NCBI RefSeq assembly: GCF_900604945.1
Contig: NZ_UWPB01000002.1
Coordinates: 124,001-188,000 of the forward strand
DNA from: Ruminococcus sp. Marseille-P6503
GTDB lineage: Bacteria; Bacillota; Clostridia; Oscillospirales; Ruminococcaceae
Reading direction: 5' to 3'
DNA length: 64,000 bases
Shown: piece by piece, positions 27,239-34,943 of the stretch
How the letters are laid out: the number at the start of each line of letters is the position of its first letter
How positions within the stretch are numbered: position 1 is the stretch's first letter
Notes under the pieces: generated by a model
Told to the model about the DNA's origin: nothing
The model's database searches: none
What the model saw: only the letters and a program-made list of their open reading frames with translations
Made by a program: the position numbers and the translations under genes

Positions 27239-27270
27239 AAGAACGGTCAGGATCTCTCCTGACCGTTCTG
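27239..27270 (-). terminator. Terminator after the SASP gene
   Basis: GAACGGTCAGGA (27241-27252) pairs perfectly with TCCTGACCGTTC (27257-27268). It sits 46 bp downstream of the leftward spore-protein gene, with TTGTTATATA on that strand. Confidence 0.75.
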
Positions 27271-27315
27271 CAAAGTCGTTCATCGGCATTTTTCAGCCGC
27301 CTGAGCTGACTTTTA

Positions 27316-27504
27316 TTATTTTGCTGTTCCAGTCTTATAAGCGTCGATCATTTTCTTGACCATCTGACCGCCTACAGAACCTACTTCACGGGCAGTAAGG
27401 TCTCCGTTGTAACCCTGCTTGAGGTTTACGCCAACTTCGTTAGCAGCTTCCATCTTGAATTTTTCGAGTGTCTGTCTTCCCTGCTCAGTAGTAATTCCTT
27501 TCAT
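27316..27504 (-). CDS. Alpha/beta-type small acid-soluble spore protein
   Basis: The ATG at 27504 lies 9 nt from AAAAGGAG; the in-frame TTG at 27513 is too close. The protein has 62 residues. Two family motifs are plain: KFKMEAANEVGVNL (the GPR cleavage region KxExAxE) and the DNA-binding C-terminus GSVGGQMVKKMIDAY. These proteins coat spore DNA and force it into A-like form; they are made in the forespore under sigma-G. Its presence means that the organism, or a recent ancestor, can sporulate. Confidence 0.93.
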   Translation of the reverse strand: MKGITTEQGRQTLEKFKMEAANEVGVNLKQGYNGDLTAREVGSVGGQMVKKMIDAYKTGTAK

Positions 27505-27617
27505 TTTGTACAACTCCTTTTCAATAATTTATCGGGTTTGCTTTATTATTATGTGAGTTGTTTTTTTTAATATTAGAGGTAATTTCTTTCAGAGTTTTTT
27601 CAATTTTTTATTTTATT

Positions 27618-27670
27618 AAAGCCGCCTGCACTTTTGAACGAACGCTCAGTGCGGCGGCTTTGCCCGAAAG
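27618..27670. terminator. Hairpin in the gene-free stretch 27505-27916
   Basis: AAAGCCGCC-TGCAC (27618-27631) pairs with GTGC-GGCGGCTTT (27649-27661) with one bulge. It could work as a terminator in either direction. The remaining AT-rich sequence of this gap shows no gene; the sigma-G promoter of the SASP gene should lie just right of 27504. Confidence 0.5.
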
Positions 27671-27916
27671 GGCAGTTCCCCTTATAATTTTTCACTGCCC
27701 CTTGTGACAAAAAAGCTCGTTATTTTATAAAAACAAATAAGAACTTAACATTCAGGACACTTTTATTGTATAACACATATGCATTTTTGTCAATGATTAT
27801 GATAAAACAAATAAAAAATTCTGCTTTTTTAATAAATTTTTGATGATTATTTACGCAAATTACACAAAAGAAGCTGGTGATATGCAAAGCCGCCAGAAAT
27901 TCTGACGAATAAAACG

Positions 27917-28831
27917 TCAGCTCTGAGCGTCCTGCGCGTTTGCATAGTCCGAGGTTACGTCAAGATACTCCTCCAGGCAGATGTCCTGAGCGGTTATCTC
28001 CTTTGCGGCGGCTTCGCCTACATATCTTATATGCCACGGCTCATAGGCGTACCCGGTTATACTTTCCTTTCCCTTTGGGAATCTTATAATAAACCCGTAG
28101 TCCGCACAGTGCTCCTCCAGCCAGATCGCCTCCGGCGTACCCTCGAAGCTGAATTCCGTTGTATTTACGTCCATGCAAAGTCCGCTCTGGTGCTCCGAAT
28201 GACCCGGACGGGAGGAAACCTCGTCCGCCTCCTCTACTCCTCTTTCAGCGGCATAGGAATTATAAAGCTGCTCCTGTTCGTCGTAGCTGCGGTAGCCTGA
28301 GCAGATATAAAGCACTATCCCGTCGGCATAAGCGTCGCCCGCCATATTATAAAACGCTTCCTCAGCGGCGCTGTCCATTCCGGGCGCATAGGTTCGGGGA
28401 ATACTGTAGGTTTTGTTTACTATCAGTATCCCGTCTATATAGGTTCTTCCGTCAATCACTTCAACCTCGTGACCTTCAGCTTCTTTTATTTCGGATCGGC
28501 TTTCCTCCTCAGATCGGCTGTCTTTTATCGAGGAATCTTTCTCCGGCGCTGCCGAGCTGATTTCCGACGATACGCCGGAGGAGGTACGGTCGCTGTCGGT
28601 TTTAACCGTCGAGCCGCCGTCATCGTTATTATTTCCCGAAGTGACAAAATAAATCACAGAAGCCGCAACGATCAGTCCGAAAACGATCATAACGGCAATC
28701 GCCTGCATTCTGTCCCGTCTTATCTGTTGAACCGTTCTGCGGCGCGCCTGAGGAATCGGCGCGGATCCAAGCGGAGCTTCACTATTTGTCTGATCTGTAT
28801 TCTGTCCGAGCTCGTCTTTATTATAATCCAT
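27917..28831 (-). CDS. M15B D-alanyl-D-alanine carboxypeptidase (VanY-like), membrane-anchored
   Basis: The protein has 304 residues. The N-terminal cytoplasmic tail carries RRRTVQQIRRDRM, then one membrane helix (IAVMIVFGLIVAASVIYFV), a Ser/Glu-rich linker (~70-115) and the peptidase domain. Zinc and catalytic residues are in YICSGYRSYDEQEQLY, SSRPGHSEHQSGLCMDV (His and Asp ligands) and AYEPWHIRYVG (Glu and His). It should trim the terminal D-Ala of peptidoglycan stem peptides outside the membrane. No vancomycin-resistance genes are adjacent, so it is a housekeeping wall enzyme. Confidence 0.92.
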   Translation of the reverse strand: MDYNKDELGQNTDQTNSEAPLGSAPIPQARRRTVQQIRRDRMQAIAVMIVFGLIVAASVIYFVTSGNNNDDGGSTVKTDSDRTSSGVSSEISSAAPEKDSSIKDSRSEEESRSEIKEAEGHEVEVIDGRTYIDGILIVNKTYSIPRTYAPGMDSAAEEAFYNMAGDAYADGIVLYICSGYRSYDEQEQLYNSYAAERGVEEADEVSSRPGHSEHQSGLCMDVNTTEFSFEGTPEAIWLEEHCADYGFIIRFPKGKESITGYAYEPWHIRYVGEAAAKEITAQDICLEEYLDVTSDYANAQDAQS

Positions 28832-29001
28832 AAATAACGTCCTTTATTTTTTTATCAATTATTCTGTTTTTCTAATTATAGCACCATGTGCAATGAAAAT
28901 CAAGTCGAATCACGGCGCTACGAACAATTTCAGAAGCGGCAAAAATAACAGGCGATACCAAACACCTTGACGCGCAGTATTTAAACAGGCTCAAAACTTT
29001 A

Positions 29002-29562
29002 TCACGAAAGAAACAGGTGCTCTATAAGGATTTTTGCACCCAGCAGGATCAAAATAACGCCGCCTGCAAGCTCAGCCTTCGACTTATATTTTGTTCCGAA
29101 AATACTGCCTATCTTTATTCCCAAGGCTGAAAAAGCAAAGGTTACTGCGCCTATCAGCGAAACCGCAGGCGCTATGCTGATTTTTAAAAACGCGAACGTA
29201 ACTCCCACCGCGAGAGCGTCTATGCTTGTAGCAACGGCAAGCAAAAACATATTTTTCGGCTTCATTGAGGCGTCCGCGCCGTCCGCGCTGCCGCTCACGG
29301 ACTCTTTTATCATATTTGCGCCTATAAAGCAAAGCAGCACAAACGCTATCCAATGGTCGAACTGTTGTATTTTCTCACTGAAGCTTACTCCCAGAAAATA
29401 CCCTATCGCAGGCATAAGCGCCTGAAATCCCCCGAACCACAGCCCAGCCAAAAGCATATGCGCTGCCCGAACGTTTTTCAGCGCCAGCCCCTTGCACACT
29501 GAAACTGCAAACGCGTCCATAGAAAGCCCTGCAGCCAGAATAAAAAGCTCGGCAATTCCCAT
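29002..29562 (-). CDS. mntP: Manganese efflux pump MntP
   Basis: The protein has 186 residues and six membrane helices. The repeated DAxxVxxxxG motifs are visible as [16 protein letters not shown] and [16 protein letters not shown], with conserved membrane Asp residues. It exports Mn2+ across the cytoplasmic membrane. Its leader contains a yybP-ykoY manganese riboswitch with its own terminator (29588-29728), the classical control for mntP in Firmicutes, so the gene should be switched on by high Mn2+. Confidence 0.95.
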   Translation of the reverse strand: MGIAELFILAAGLSMDAFAVSVCKGLALKNVRAAHMLLAGLWFGGFQALMPAIGYFLGVSFSEKIQQFDHWIAFVLLCFIGANMIKESVSGSADGADASMKPKNMFLLAVATSIDALAVGVTFAFLKISIAPAVSLIGAVTFAFSALGIKIGSIFGTKYKSKAELAGGVILILLGAKILIEHLFLS

Positions 29563-29587
29563 AAAAATCTCTCTCCTCAGTCAAAAT

Positions 29588-29728
29588 AAAAAGGCTCACA
29601 GGCAACGCGGAAACGCTGCCCGTGAGTCTCGTCTTTTCAGATAATACCGGATTAAAAAATCATTGTGTCGACATTACCGCAGACCGTCGTAGCAAGGCCT
29701 GCTGACTACTCCCTCAAGGGTACTGAAA
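29588..29728 (-). promoter_or_regulatory. yybP-ykoY (Mn2+) riboswitch with expression-platform terminator
   Basis: On the minus strand the leader reads CCTTGAGGGAGTAGTC, then GGTCTGCGGTAATGTCGACA and GGTATTATC, the conserved GGGAGTAG and GUCGACA elements of the yybP-ykoY aptamer. A terminator follows: CTCACGGGCAGCG pairs with CGTTGCCTGTGAG and ends CCTTTTTATTTTG. The mntP start lies 26 nt further. Mn2+ binding should prevent termination. Confidence 0.88.
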
Positions 29729-29898
29729 TACTATAGCATATTTTGCGGCAGATGTCAAGCGGAATCAACTGTTTTTTGATGTAAGCCGGCGGCTGTAACA
29801 ATTTTAAAAAAAGCACTTGACAAGCAGTAAAAAATATGCTAAAATATTAAAGTCGCAGGTAAAACAGTAAGTGTTTTTGTTCAGCTTGCAAGTTATCT

Positions 29899-29987
29899 GG
29901 ACAGGTGTCCGAGTGGTTTAAGGAGCCGGTCTTGAAAACCGGTGATACGGCAACGTACCGTGGGTTCGAATCCCACCCTGTCCGCCA
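29899..29987 (+). tRNA. tRNA-Ser (anticodon TGA)
   Basis: A class II tRNA with acceptor GGACAGG / CCTGTCC, anticodon loop CTTGAAA (TGA), a long variable arm (GTGATACGGCAACGTACC), T-arm GGGTTCGAATCCC and an encoded GCCA end. Confidence 0.95.
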
Positions 29988-30032
29988 TTTTTTTCGCGGA
30001 GGCTTTCCGCTGTTTTATTATATATTCGTCAT

Positions 30033-30122
30033 GCGGATTTACCCAAGTGGTGAAGGGGCTCCCCTGCTAAGGGAGTAGGTCTCGAAAGGGGCGCGAGAGT
30101 TCAAATCTCTCAATCCGCGCCA
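30033..30122 (+). tRNA. tRNA-Ser (anticodon GCT)
   Basis: A class II tRNA with acceptor GCGGATT / AATCCGC, anticodon stem-loop CCCCTGCTAAGGGG-like with GCT, a long variable arm, T-arm GAGTTCAAATCTC and an encoded CCA. It is followed by a terminator and then by an inovirus-like remnant; its 3' end is the probable integration target. Confidence 0.94.
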
Positions 30123-30128
30123 GAAGAT

Positions 30129-30168
30129 AAAAGCCTATTTTGCGCAAATGGCGTAAAATAGGCTTTTT
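30129..30168 (+). terminator. Terminator of the tRNA-Ser pair
   Basis: AAAAGCCTATTTT (30129-30141) pairs with AAAATAGGCTTTT (30155-30167), with a T-run. Confidence 0.85.
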
Positions 30169-30212
30169 ATTAATCTATCAGCATTAAAACAAATGTTTTA
30201 AAAATGCATTTA

Positions 30213-30257
30213 TATGACCAAAAATAAAGAAAGTATGACCAAAAATATGACCCAAAA
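30213..30257. repeat. Three short direct repeats next to the tRNA (integrase arm-site-like)
   Basis: TATGACCAAAAAT occurs at 30213 and 30234, and TATGACCCAAAAA at 30246. Clusters of this type beside a tRNA 3' end are commonly arm-type binding sites of tyrosine recombinases in attL/attR. They support the idea that the following genes entered at tRNA-Ser(GCT). Confidence 0.5.
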
Positions 30258-30259
30258 AG

Positions 30260-30305
30260 ATAACCGTCTGCACGTTGCCCAAGGGCAACCAGTGCAGACG
30301 GTTAT
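30260..30305 (-). terminator. Terminator after the Zot-like gene
   Basis: ATAACCGTCTGCAC (30260-30273) pairs perfectly with GTGCAGACGGTTAT (30292-30305), with a nested GTTGCCC/GGGCAAC hairpin; leftward it is followed by CTTTTTGGG. Confidence 0.85.
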
Positions 30306-31100
30306 TTATATTCTTGTCCTCTTTCTTATGCTCTTATTCTGTTTTTTATCCAATGGTGTTAAGTCATTATTTGTAATACCTCTGTTATTAAGTATCTCAT
30401 CATCTGACAAATATTCTTTATTCAACATACCTTGTACAAGTTCTGAAGTATCATACAGTTGTCTGTCCTGATTAGTCTGTATATAGCTTTCATTATACAT
30501 AGCTCTGGGTATATAAGTATGATTTTCATTCCACATCTCATACTCTTCAATATCATAAGTATAACCAGTAAGCAATCTTGAAAAAGGGTGCTGAAAATGG
30601 CAGGAACAAGCCGTTACCGTAGCGGTAATATCACGAATTTGTTTATCTAAAAGATTAAAACGCTGAACAGTAGCATAAATCATCATTCTGCGTTTACGAC
30701 ACTGACAAAGGTGTTGAAACAATGGCTTAGGAACAGCTTTTTTACCGCCTGAGAAATCACGGCTGTTAAATATAGTGCCTATTTCATCTATCAATACTAA
30801 ACAGTTTTGCGGAGCGTTTAATATATCCTGAGCCGTATTTAATTCTAAGATTTCAGTATGCGCAGGAAAATTCTTTATTTTGATGTTAGTTAAAATACTA
30901 AGCTGAGGATATCGGACACATAAGTCATACGCTTTAATCATCATAAGGCTTGTTTTGCCTGCTCCGAAACGACCCGTAAAGAGATGTATACCCCAACCAT
31001 TAAAAAGCATTTTAAGGTTAAAATAAGCGTATTCTAAACGGTCATAGGTGTGATACATAATAAACCGAGGAAGAAGTTTATAATAATCGAAAAGAATCAA
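30306..31100 (-). CDS. Zot-domain ATPase (inovirus pI-like assembly protein)
   Basis: The protein has 264 residues. Walker A is HLFTGRFGAGKTSLMM (residues ~39-54), Walker B CLVLIDEIGTIFNSRDF (~98-114), and a later RRMMIYATVQRFNLLDKQI resembles the Zot/pI sensor region. Filamentous phage pI proteins use this ATPase to thread the single-stranded DNA phage through the membrane. The usual C-terminal membrane helix and periplasmic domain are not evident; the tail is basic (SIRKRTRI). Three tiny membrane proteins lie directly upstream in the same operon, as in inovirus-like prophages of Firmicutes. No replication protein or integrase is present, so the element is partial. Confidence 0.75.
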   Translation of the reverse strand: MILFDYYKLLPRFIMYHTYDRLEYAYFNLKMLFNGWGIHLFTGRFGAGKTSLMMIKAYDLCVRYPQLSILTNIKIKNFPAHTEILELNTAQDILNAPQNCLVLIDEIGTIFNSRDFSGGKKAVPKPLFQHLCQCRKRRMMIYATVQRFNLLDKQIRDITATVTACSCHFQHPFSRLLTGYTYDIEEYEMWNENHTYIPRAMYNESYIQTNQDRQLYDTSELVQGMLNKEYLSDDEILNNRGITNNDLTPLDKKQNKSIRKRTRI

Positions 31101-31103
31101 AAG

Positions 31104-31304
31104 TTACACCCACTTTCCAGACATAAAACGAATCATAAGGTTATAAAACATCTTAAAAAACCAATAAAGAATAAAGCAAGCAAACAGAAATTCAAAACCT
31201 AGTATACACATTTCTTTCCATGTACTGATTTCTGATATTGCCGTTAAATCACAGCCTAAAATTTTTAAAAGCATGATTACAGGATTTTTTTCATCAATAA
31301 ACAT
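31104..31304 (-). CDS. Small membrane protein of the inovirus-like operon (A)
   Basis: About 66 residues from the ATG at 31304 (or 69 from GTG 31313). One strongly hydrophobic helix (CILGFEFLFACFILYWFF) lies in the second half, ending in a basic tail (LMIRFMSGKWV). The gene ends 3 bp before the Zot-like start and overlaps the next gene upstream. Size and position suggest a virion minor coat or adaptor protein, which is inference. Confidence 0.6.
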   Translation of the reverse strand: MFIDEKNPVIMLLKILGCDLTAISEISTWKEMCILGFEFLFACFILYWFFKMFYNLMIRFMSGKWV

Positions 31305-31530
31305 TATAATCACCGTCTTTCAATATGTTTTTCAAGTCAATATCTTTAAAAGACCTTTTCCACTCTTCCTCGAACATTAATTGCTTTATAAGCTGTTCTC
31401 TGTTTCCGCTGAATTGCTTTTCCTGCTTAAAATCATGTAAATCCTTTATAAATTTTAAAGTGCCAACCAAAGCGGAATACAATAAAACAAGAAACATTCC
31501 AAAAAGAAAGATTTTTAATATAGCCAACAA
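31294..31530 (-). CDS. Small membrane protein of the inovirus-like operon (B)
   Basis: A TTG start at 31530 follows AAGGCGGTGA, giving 78 residues. An N-terminal helix (AILKIFLFGMFLVLLYSALVG) is followed by a charged, helical C-terminus (FKQEKQFSGNREQLIKQL). It overlaps the following gene. Function unknown; the form is that of a filamentous-phage minor coat protein. Confidence 0.6.
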   Translation of the reverse strand: MLAILKIFLFGMFLVLLYSALVGTLKFIKDLHDFKQEKQFSGNREQLIKQLMFEEEWKRSFKDIDLKNILKDGDYNVY

Positions 31531-31532
31531 AA

Positions 31533-31706
31533 CTAGTCACCGCCTTTCTCAAACAAAAAATTTAGCAAAGTGCAGCTTGCGTAAATAATCAATATACCAA
31601 TAAATATAGAGCCAAGGCTTAAAGAAAATGAACCTAAAATTATTCTGTGACCTAAAATATATGAAATACCGTTGAAAATAGCTTTTATATTGTCAAAGAA
31701 ATTCAC
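31533..31706 (-). CDS. Small membrane protein of the inovirus-like operon (C)
   Basis: This is a 57-residue GTG-started frame behind AAAGGGG at 9 nt. Reading: VNFFDNIKAIFNGIS, then a helix ILGSFSLSLGSIFIGILIIY, ending LFEKGGD. It lies two bases upstream of the next gene in the same operon. The amphipathic start, one membrane helix and short charged tail resemble a filamentous-phage major coat protein (pVIII-like) without signal peptide. This is inference from size and context. Confidence 0.55.
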   Translation of the reverse strand: MNFFDNIKAIFNGISYILGHRIILGSFSLSLGSIFIGILIIYASCTLLNFLFEKGGD

Positions 31707-31800
31707 ATAACCAACCCCTTTAAACTACAAATTTAATAATAACTATAGCAAGCATAATAGTAAAAAAAGATATTAATATTGTCATAAAGTAGGGCGGTAA

Positions 31801-32055
31801 CAAGGCTATGCTTGCAGTCAGGAACAAGGAACAGCATGGAAAAAAGGAAGTATTCCAAATGGTGCGATAATTCAAAAAATAGCAGATTACTTTGAAGTAT
31901 CAACAGATTTTCTGCTTACAGGCAAAGAAAAAACCGCTGAAGGCATAGAGCTGACAGCGGTTGATAAAGAAGTTATTGAAATTGTTTCAAAGTTATCTGA
32001 TGAAAAGAAAATGCTAGCCTACAAAATGTTTAAAACATTACAAGACGAAAACTAA
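31801..32055 (+). pseudogene. Truncated XRE/Cro-type repressor (C-terminal part)
   Basis: After a TAA at 31798 the open frame reads the last helix of a Cro/C1 helix-turn-helix (AWKKGSIPNGAIIQKIADYF), EVSTDFLLTGKE and a short helical C-terminal domain ending MFKTLQDEN. The first ~35 residues of the DNA-binding domain, including the recognition helix and a start codon, are missing. It faces the inovirus-like operon divergently, the usual position of a prophage repressor, so it looks like the broken immunity gene of that element. Confidence 0.7.
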
Positions 32056-32150
32056 TCATTTTTTAAGCTTTTCAAATATATAAGAAACTTTTCTTTTAAA
32101 TCATCAGGTAGCAAAAAATAGATTTTATAAATTTCCTCGTCTGTTATCAT
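32052..32150 (-). CDS. 32-residue peptide with strong ribosome site
   Basis: The ATG at 32150 follows AGAGGAGAT. The frame reads MITDEEIYKIYFLLPDDLKE and ends KSLKND. It overlaps the end of the broken repressor by 4 bases in convergent orientation. I do not know a family; such mini-genes are often found beside XRE repressors in gut Firmicutes prophages. Confidence 0.45.
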   Translation of the reverse strand: MITDEEIYKIYFLLPDDLKEKFLIYLKSLKND

Positions 32151-32280
32151 TGTTTTGTATCTCCTCTTTTGTCTCTACAGTTGGCCAGACCGTAGTTTTA
32201 TTTTATCATATGGAGGTTTTTGTTAACGTCTCATCGCTAAAGCTCCACTGAACCCCGCGTCTAACGCGAAGTTTTAAAAT

Positions 32281-32308
32281 AACCGCAGGCGTTAATTCGC
32301 CTGCGGTT
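32281..32308 (-). terminator. Terminator after the GH5 gene
   Basis: AACCGCAGGCG (32281-32291) pairs perfectly with CGCCTGCGGTT (32298-32308); leftward it is followed by ATTTTAAAAC. Confidence 0.8.
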
Positions 32309-32316
32309 CGTGCTTA

Positions 32317-34266
32317 TCAATAGTAGCAGTAGCATACGGAATAAACGGTGATTCCGCTGTTTGCCGCGCCCGCATGGATCTGGTCAAGCTTTCCGCTGAA
32401 ATCGGAGCTGCCGAATGCAGCCTTGCAGTTGTCATAGGAATATTTAGCGTAGTAATGACCGTTAGCCGTTCCGGTTTCGCTCGGCTGTACCTTGGCCCAT
32501 TCCGCGCCGCCGGACCAGCTCTGGAGAATAAATTCCACCTGATTCTGCGTGCCGGAATATTCCACATAGAAATATCCGTTGGATCTGATGTCAGCCGCAT
32601 TAAAGCTTCCGCCGTTCTTTGACGTCATCACCGAAGCCGCCTGCTGCCATGCGCCTGCGCTCGATTCGCCCCAGAACAGGGACGTATAGCTGTCGCCGGA
32701 GGATTCCGAACCCGACGAGGAGGAACCTGACGACGAAGACTCAGATACCGGCTCGAGGTACCACAGCTGACAGTTTCCGCCCCAGTATTCCCACTGAGCG
32801 ATATTTCCGCCGTCCGCAGTGCTCCAGTTGTAAACGTCAAGACAGGAATAGCAGTCGGTGATCTTGGTCTTTATCGCATACGCGTCGCCGATCTTTACAA
32901 ATTGGAATTTCTGGCAGTCGCCGCCGTGATATTCCCACTGATTGATATTCGCTCCGTTTTCCCTGCTCCAGTTGTAAACGTCAAGACAGCTTCTGTAACC
33001 TGACGCCGCGGTAAAAATTGTATAGTAGCCGTTTCCGTCGCTTACAAGCTTGAACTTCTGCGCGTCCGTACCGTTTTTGGAGTGCTGCTGTATGTTTGTT
33101 CCGTTATCCGCCTTGCCGTAATATACATCAAGGTATTTTCCGCTGTGTACGCTCTTTATGCAGTATGTTCCGTCAAGTCCCCAAACGCCGCCGTATTGGT
33201 CGGTGGTAGTTCCGGAAGATCCTGACGATCCGGACGACGAGGAGCCTGAGCCTGAAGACCCGCTGTATACAGAACAGGTTTTTGAGGTTGACTTAATGCC
33301 GTTTGTACCGTTAAAAAGCGTATTTCCCCAGCTTGAAAGGCTTGATCCGTCCCAGCTGTTTGCAATGTCAAGGTAGCTCAGATCAGAATTGTTGCCCTTC
33401 CACGACCAGCCGAGATAGCCGACGTTCTTCTGAGTGCAGTAGCTCATAATGCTTGCTTCGTCAACGTCGCCGTTGGAGTGCTGCGCGCCGAATTCACCGA
33501 TCACTACAGGAACGCCGATTCCCAGCGCGTTGTCAATATTGCTTTTTACCGCAGACGAGGTTCCGCCTGCGTACTCGTACATATGAATGGAGAAAACCGT
33601 ATTTTTATCCGGATCGGCATTGAACACCGACCTGCCGTAATCCTTGATCGAATCCGGATACTGTCCCCAGCCTGCCGAATCGACCATCAGCATATTTGAA
33701 ATTCCCGCGTTTCTTAATTTCTGTATAGCTGATTTATAGCCTTCCGCCCACGGGGAGCCGTTCCATGAACCGTACCATTCGTTGGCGATATTCACGATCA
33801 CATACTTCTCGCTGCCGCTCAGTACGTTCTTCATTTCGATCCAGTAATCCACGCACCTGTCCAGATCGTAGGTGTTGTCGCTTCCGGTCGCGTCGTGAAC
33901 CTCAAGTATGCAAACCACATTATTCGATTTGCACATATTGATGATATTCTGTACTTCCGAAGAACTTGTTTTTGAATACTGCGCTCCGTTTGAAAGCACG
34001 ATCCTTACTGTGTTTGCTCCCAGGTCGGCCGCGCCTCTGATTGATTCCTCAGTCTTGTCGGAATACCACGCGTGAGCAATGTTTACGCCGCGCATAACAA
34101 ACGCGTTTCCGTTAGCGTCGCATATCGAGGTTCCGCTTACATAGAATCCGGACGACGCCGCATTTGCTTTTGAAAAATCAAAAAAGCCCATGCAAATTAC
34201 GACAGCAAAAATAACTGCCGCAAATACCTTTGCGCATCTGCCGTAAGATGTTTTTGTCTGCACCAT
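32317..34266 (-). CDS. Secreted multi-domain GH5 glycoside hydrolase (mannanase-like), with ricin-type CBM and C-terminal CBM
   Basis: The protein has 649 residues behind AAAAGGAG. A signal peptide spans residues 1-36 (VFAAVIFAVVICMGFF, cleavage near ANA-AS). The GH5 barrel covers ~40-325: VMRGVNIAHAWYSDK matches the GH5_8 beta-mannanase pattern, the acid/base is Glu163 (NIANEWYG) and the nucleophile Glu258 (VVIGEFGAQHS). A Ser/Gly linker leads to a ricin-type beta-trefoil CBM13 (~355-500; repeats with SGKYLDVYYG, SCLDVYNWS and QKF/QLW boxes). A second Ser/Gly linker leads to a ~115-residue beta-rich module (LFWGESSAGAWQQ, VEFILQSWSGGAEWAKVQ) like the CBM80-type modules of ruminococcal hydrolases. 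No dockerin is visible. It should cleave mannan or glucomannan outside the cell. Confidence 0.88.
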   Translation of the reverse strand: MVQTKTSYGRCAKVFAAVIFAVVICMGFFDFSKANAASSGFYVSGTSICDANGNAFVMRGVNIAHAWYSDKTEESIRGAADLGANTVRIVLSNGAQYSKTSSSEVQNIINMCKSNNVVCILEVHDATGSDNTYDLDRCVDYWIEMKNVLSGSEKYVIVNIANEWYGSWNGSPWAEGYKSAIQKLRNAGISNMLMVDSAGWGQYPDSIKDYGRSVFNADPDKNTVFSIHMYEYAGGTSSAVKSNIDNALGIGVPVVIGEFGAQHSNGDVDEASIMSYCTQKNVGYLGWSWKGNNSDLSYLDIANSWDGSSLSSWGNTLFNGTNGIKSTSKTCSVYSGSSGSGSSSSGSSGSSGTTTDQYGGVWGLDGTYCIKSVHSGKYLDVYYGKADNGTNIQQHSKNGTDAQKFKLVSDGNGYYTIFTAASGYRSCLDVYNWSRENGANINQWEYHGGDCQKFQFVKIGDAYAIKTKITDCYSCLDVYNWSTADGGNIAQWEYWGGNCQLWYLEPVSESSSSGSSSSGSESSGDSYTSLFWGESSAGAWQQAASVMTSKNGGSFNAADIRSNGYFYVEYSGTQNQVEFILQSWSGGAEWAKVQPSETGTANGHYYAKYSYDNCKAAFGSSDFSGKLDQIHAGAANSGITVYSVCYCYY

Positions 34267-34636
34267 AAAAACTCCTTTTGCTTAATTCAGGTTTTAAAGC
34301 TTGTTAATACCGGTATTAATTTTGTTTACAAGCAAATTATATAATCATTAATTTAGAATGTCAATAAAAATATTTTTGTAAAACGTTTACTTAAATATAT
34401 TTCGTATAAATATCTAATATTTCAGAAAAGTTTTTGTTGAAATGTCATAAACAAAAGCGATTTTATGGGGCTATGCTATAATTTTATTTAAGTTTTTACG
34501 AAAACGATAGCGAAACTTTCAGTTAATTTTGTATTCGTTTTCAATGCAAATCAAGCTAATTTATGCTAAAATTATTAGCGGTCTATATAATTGTATTAAT
34601 CTGTATTCATTTGATTTGTCAGGAGGCGAAAACATT

Positions 34637-34862
34637 TATAACCTAGCGCCTATGTCCCCCGCCTTCTTTAGAAGGCGTTCGCCTCTCTAAGGCGGCGGGG
34701 TCAATTCAGACTTTCAGTAGGGGGGATTCCCCTACTGAAAGTCTGAGAAGCTATAAGCTCTTCGCTGTCAAAAGACAGCGTTTGGCGCAGGTTGCTTCGT
34801 CGCAGCTGATACCCCGCGAGCTCACATCGGGCTTTGCTCCGAATTAAAATCAGCAAAACGCG
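34637..34862 (+). repeat. Dispersed intergenic repeat, copy 2
   Basis: This is the inverted counterpart of 15611-15817. It begins TATAACCTAGCGCCTAT and ends with GCTCCGAATTAAAA. It contains two inserts absent from copy 1: a GCCTTC/GAAGGC hairpin near 34660 and a perfect palindrome with 17-bp arms near 34708-34745. Upstream, 34321-34636 holds AT-rich sequence with a possible rightward promoter and no gene. Confidence 0.7.
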
Positions 34863-34943
34863 AAACGAGCCGCCGCAGTGTAAAAACTGCAGCGACCCGT
34901 CCCTTTCAACATATGCCCTTATTTCCATTGGAAAAAATCATAT

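Noticed and set aside
34701-34928. A 75-codon minus-strand frame in the second dispersed repeat
   Set aside because: The matching region of copy 1 does not keep the frame, so it is not coding.
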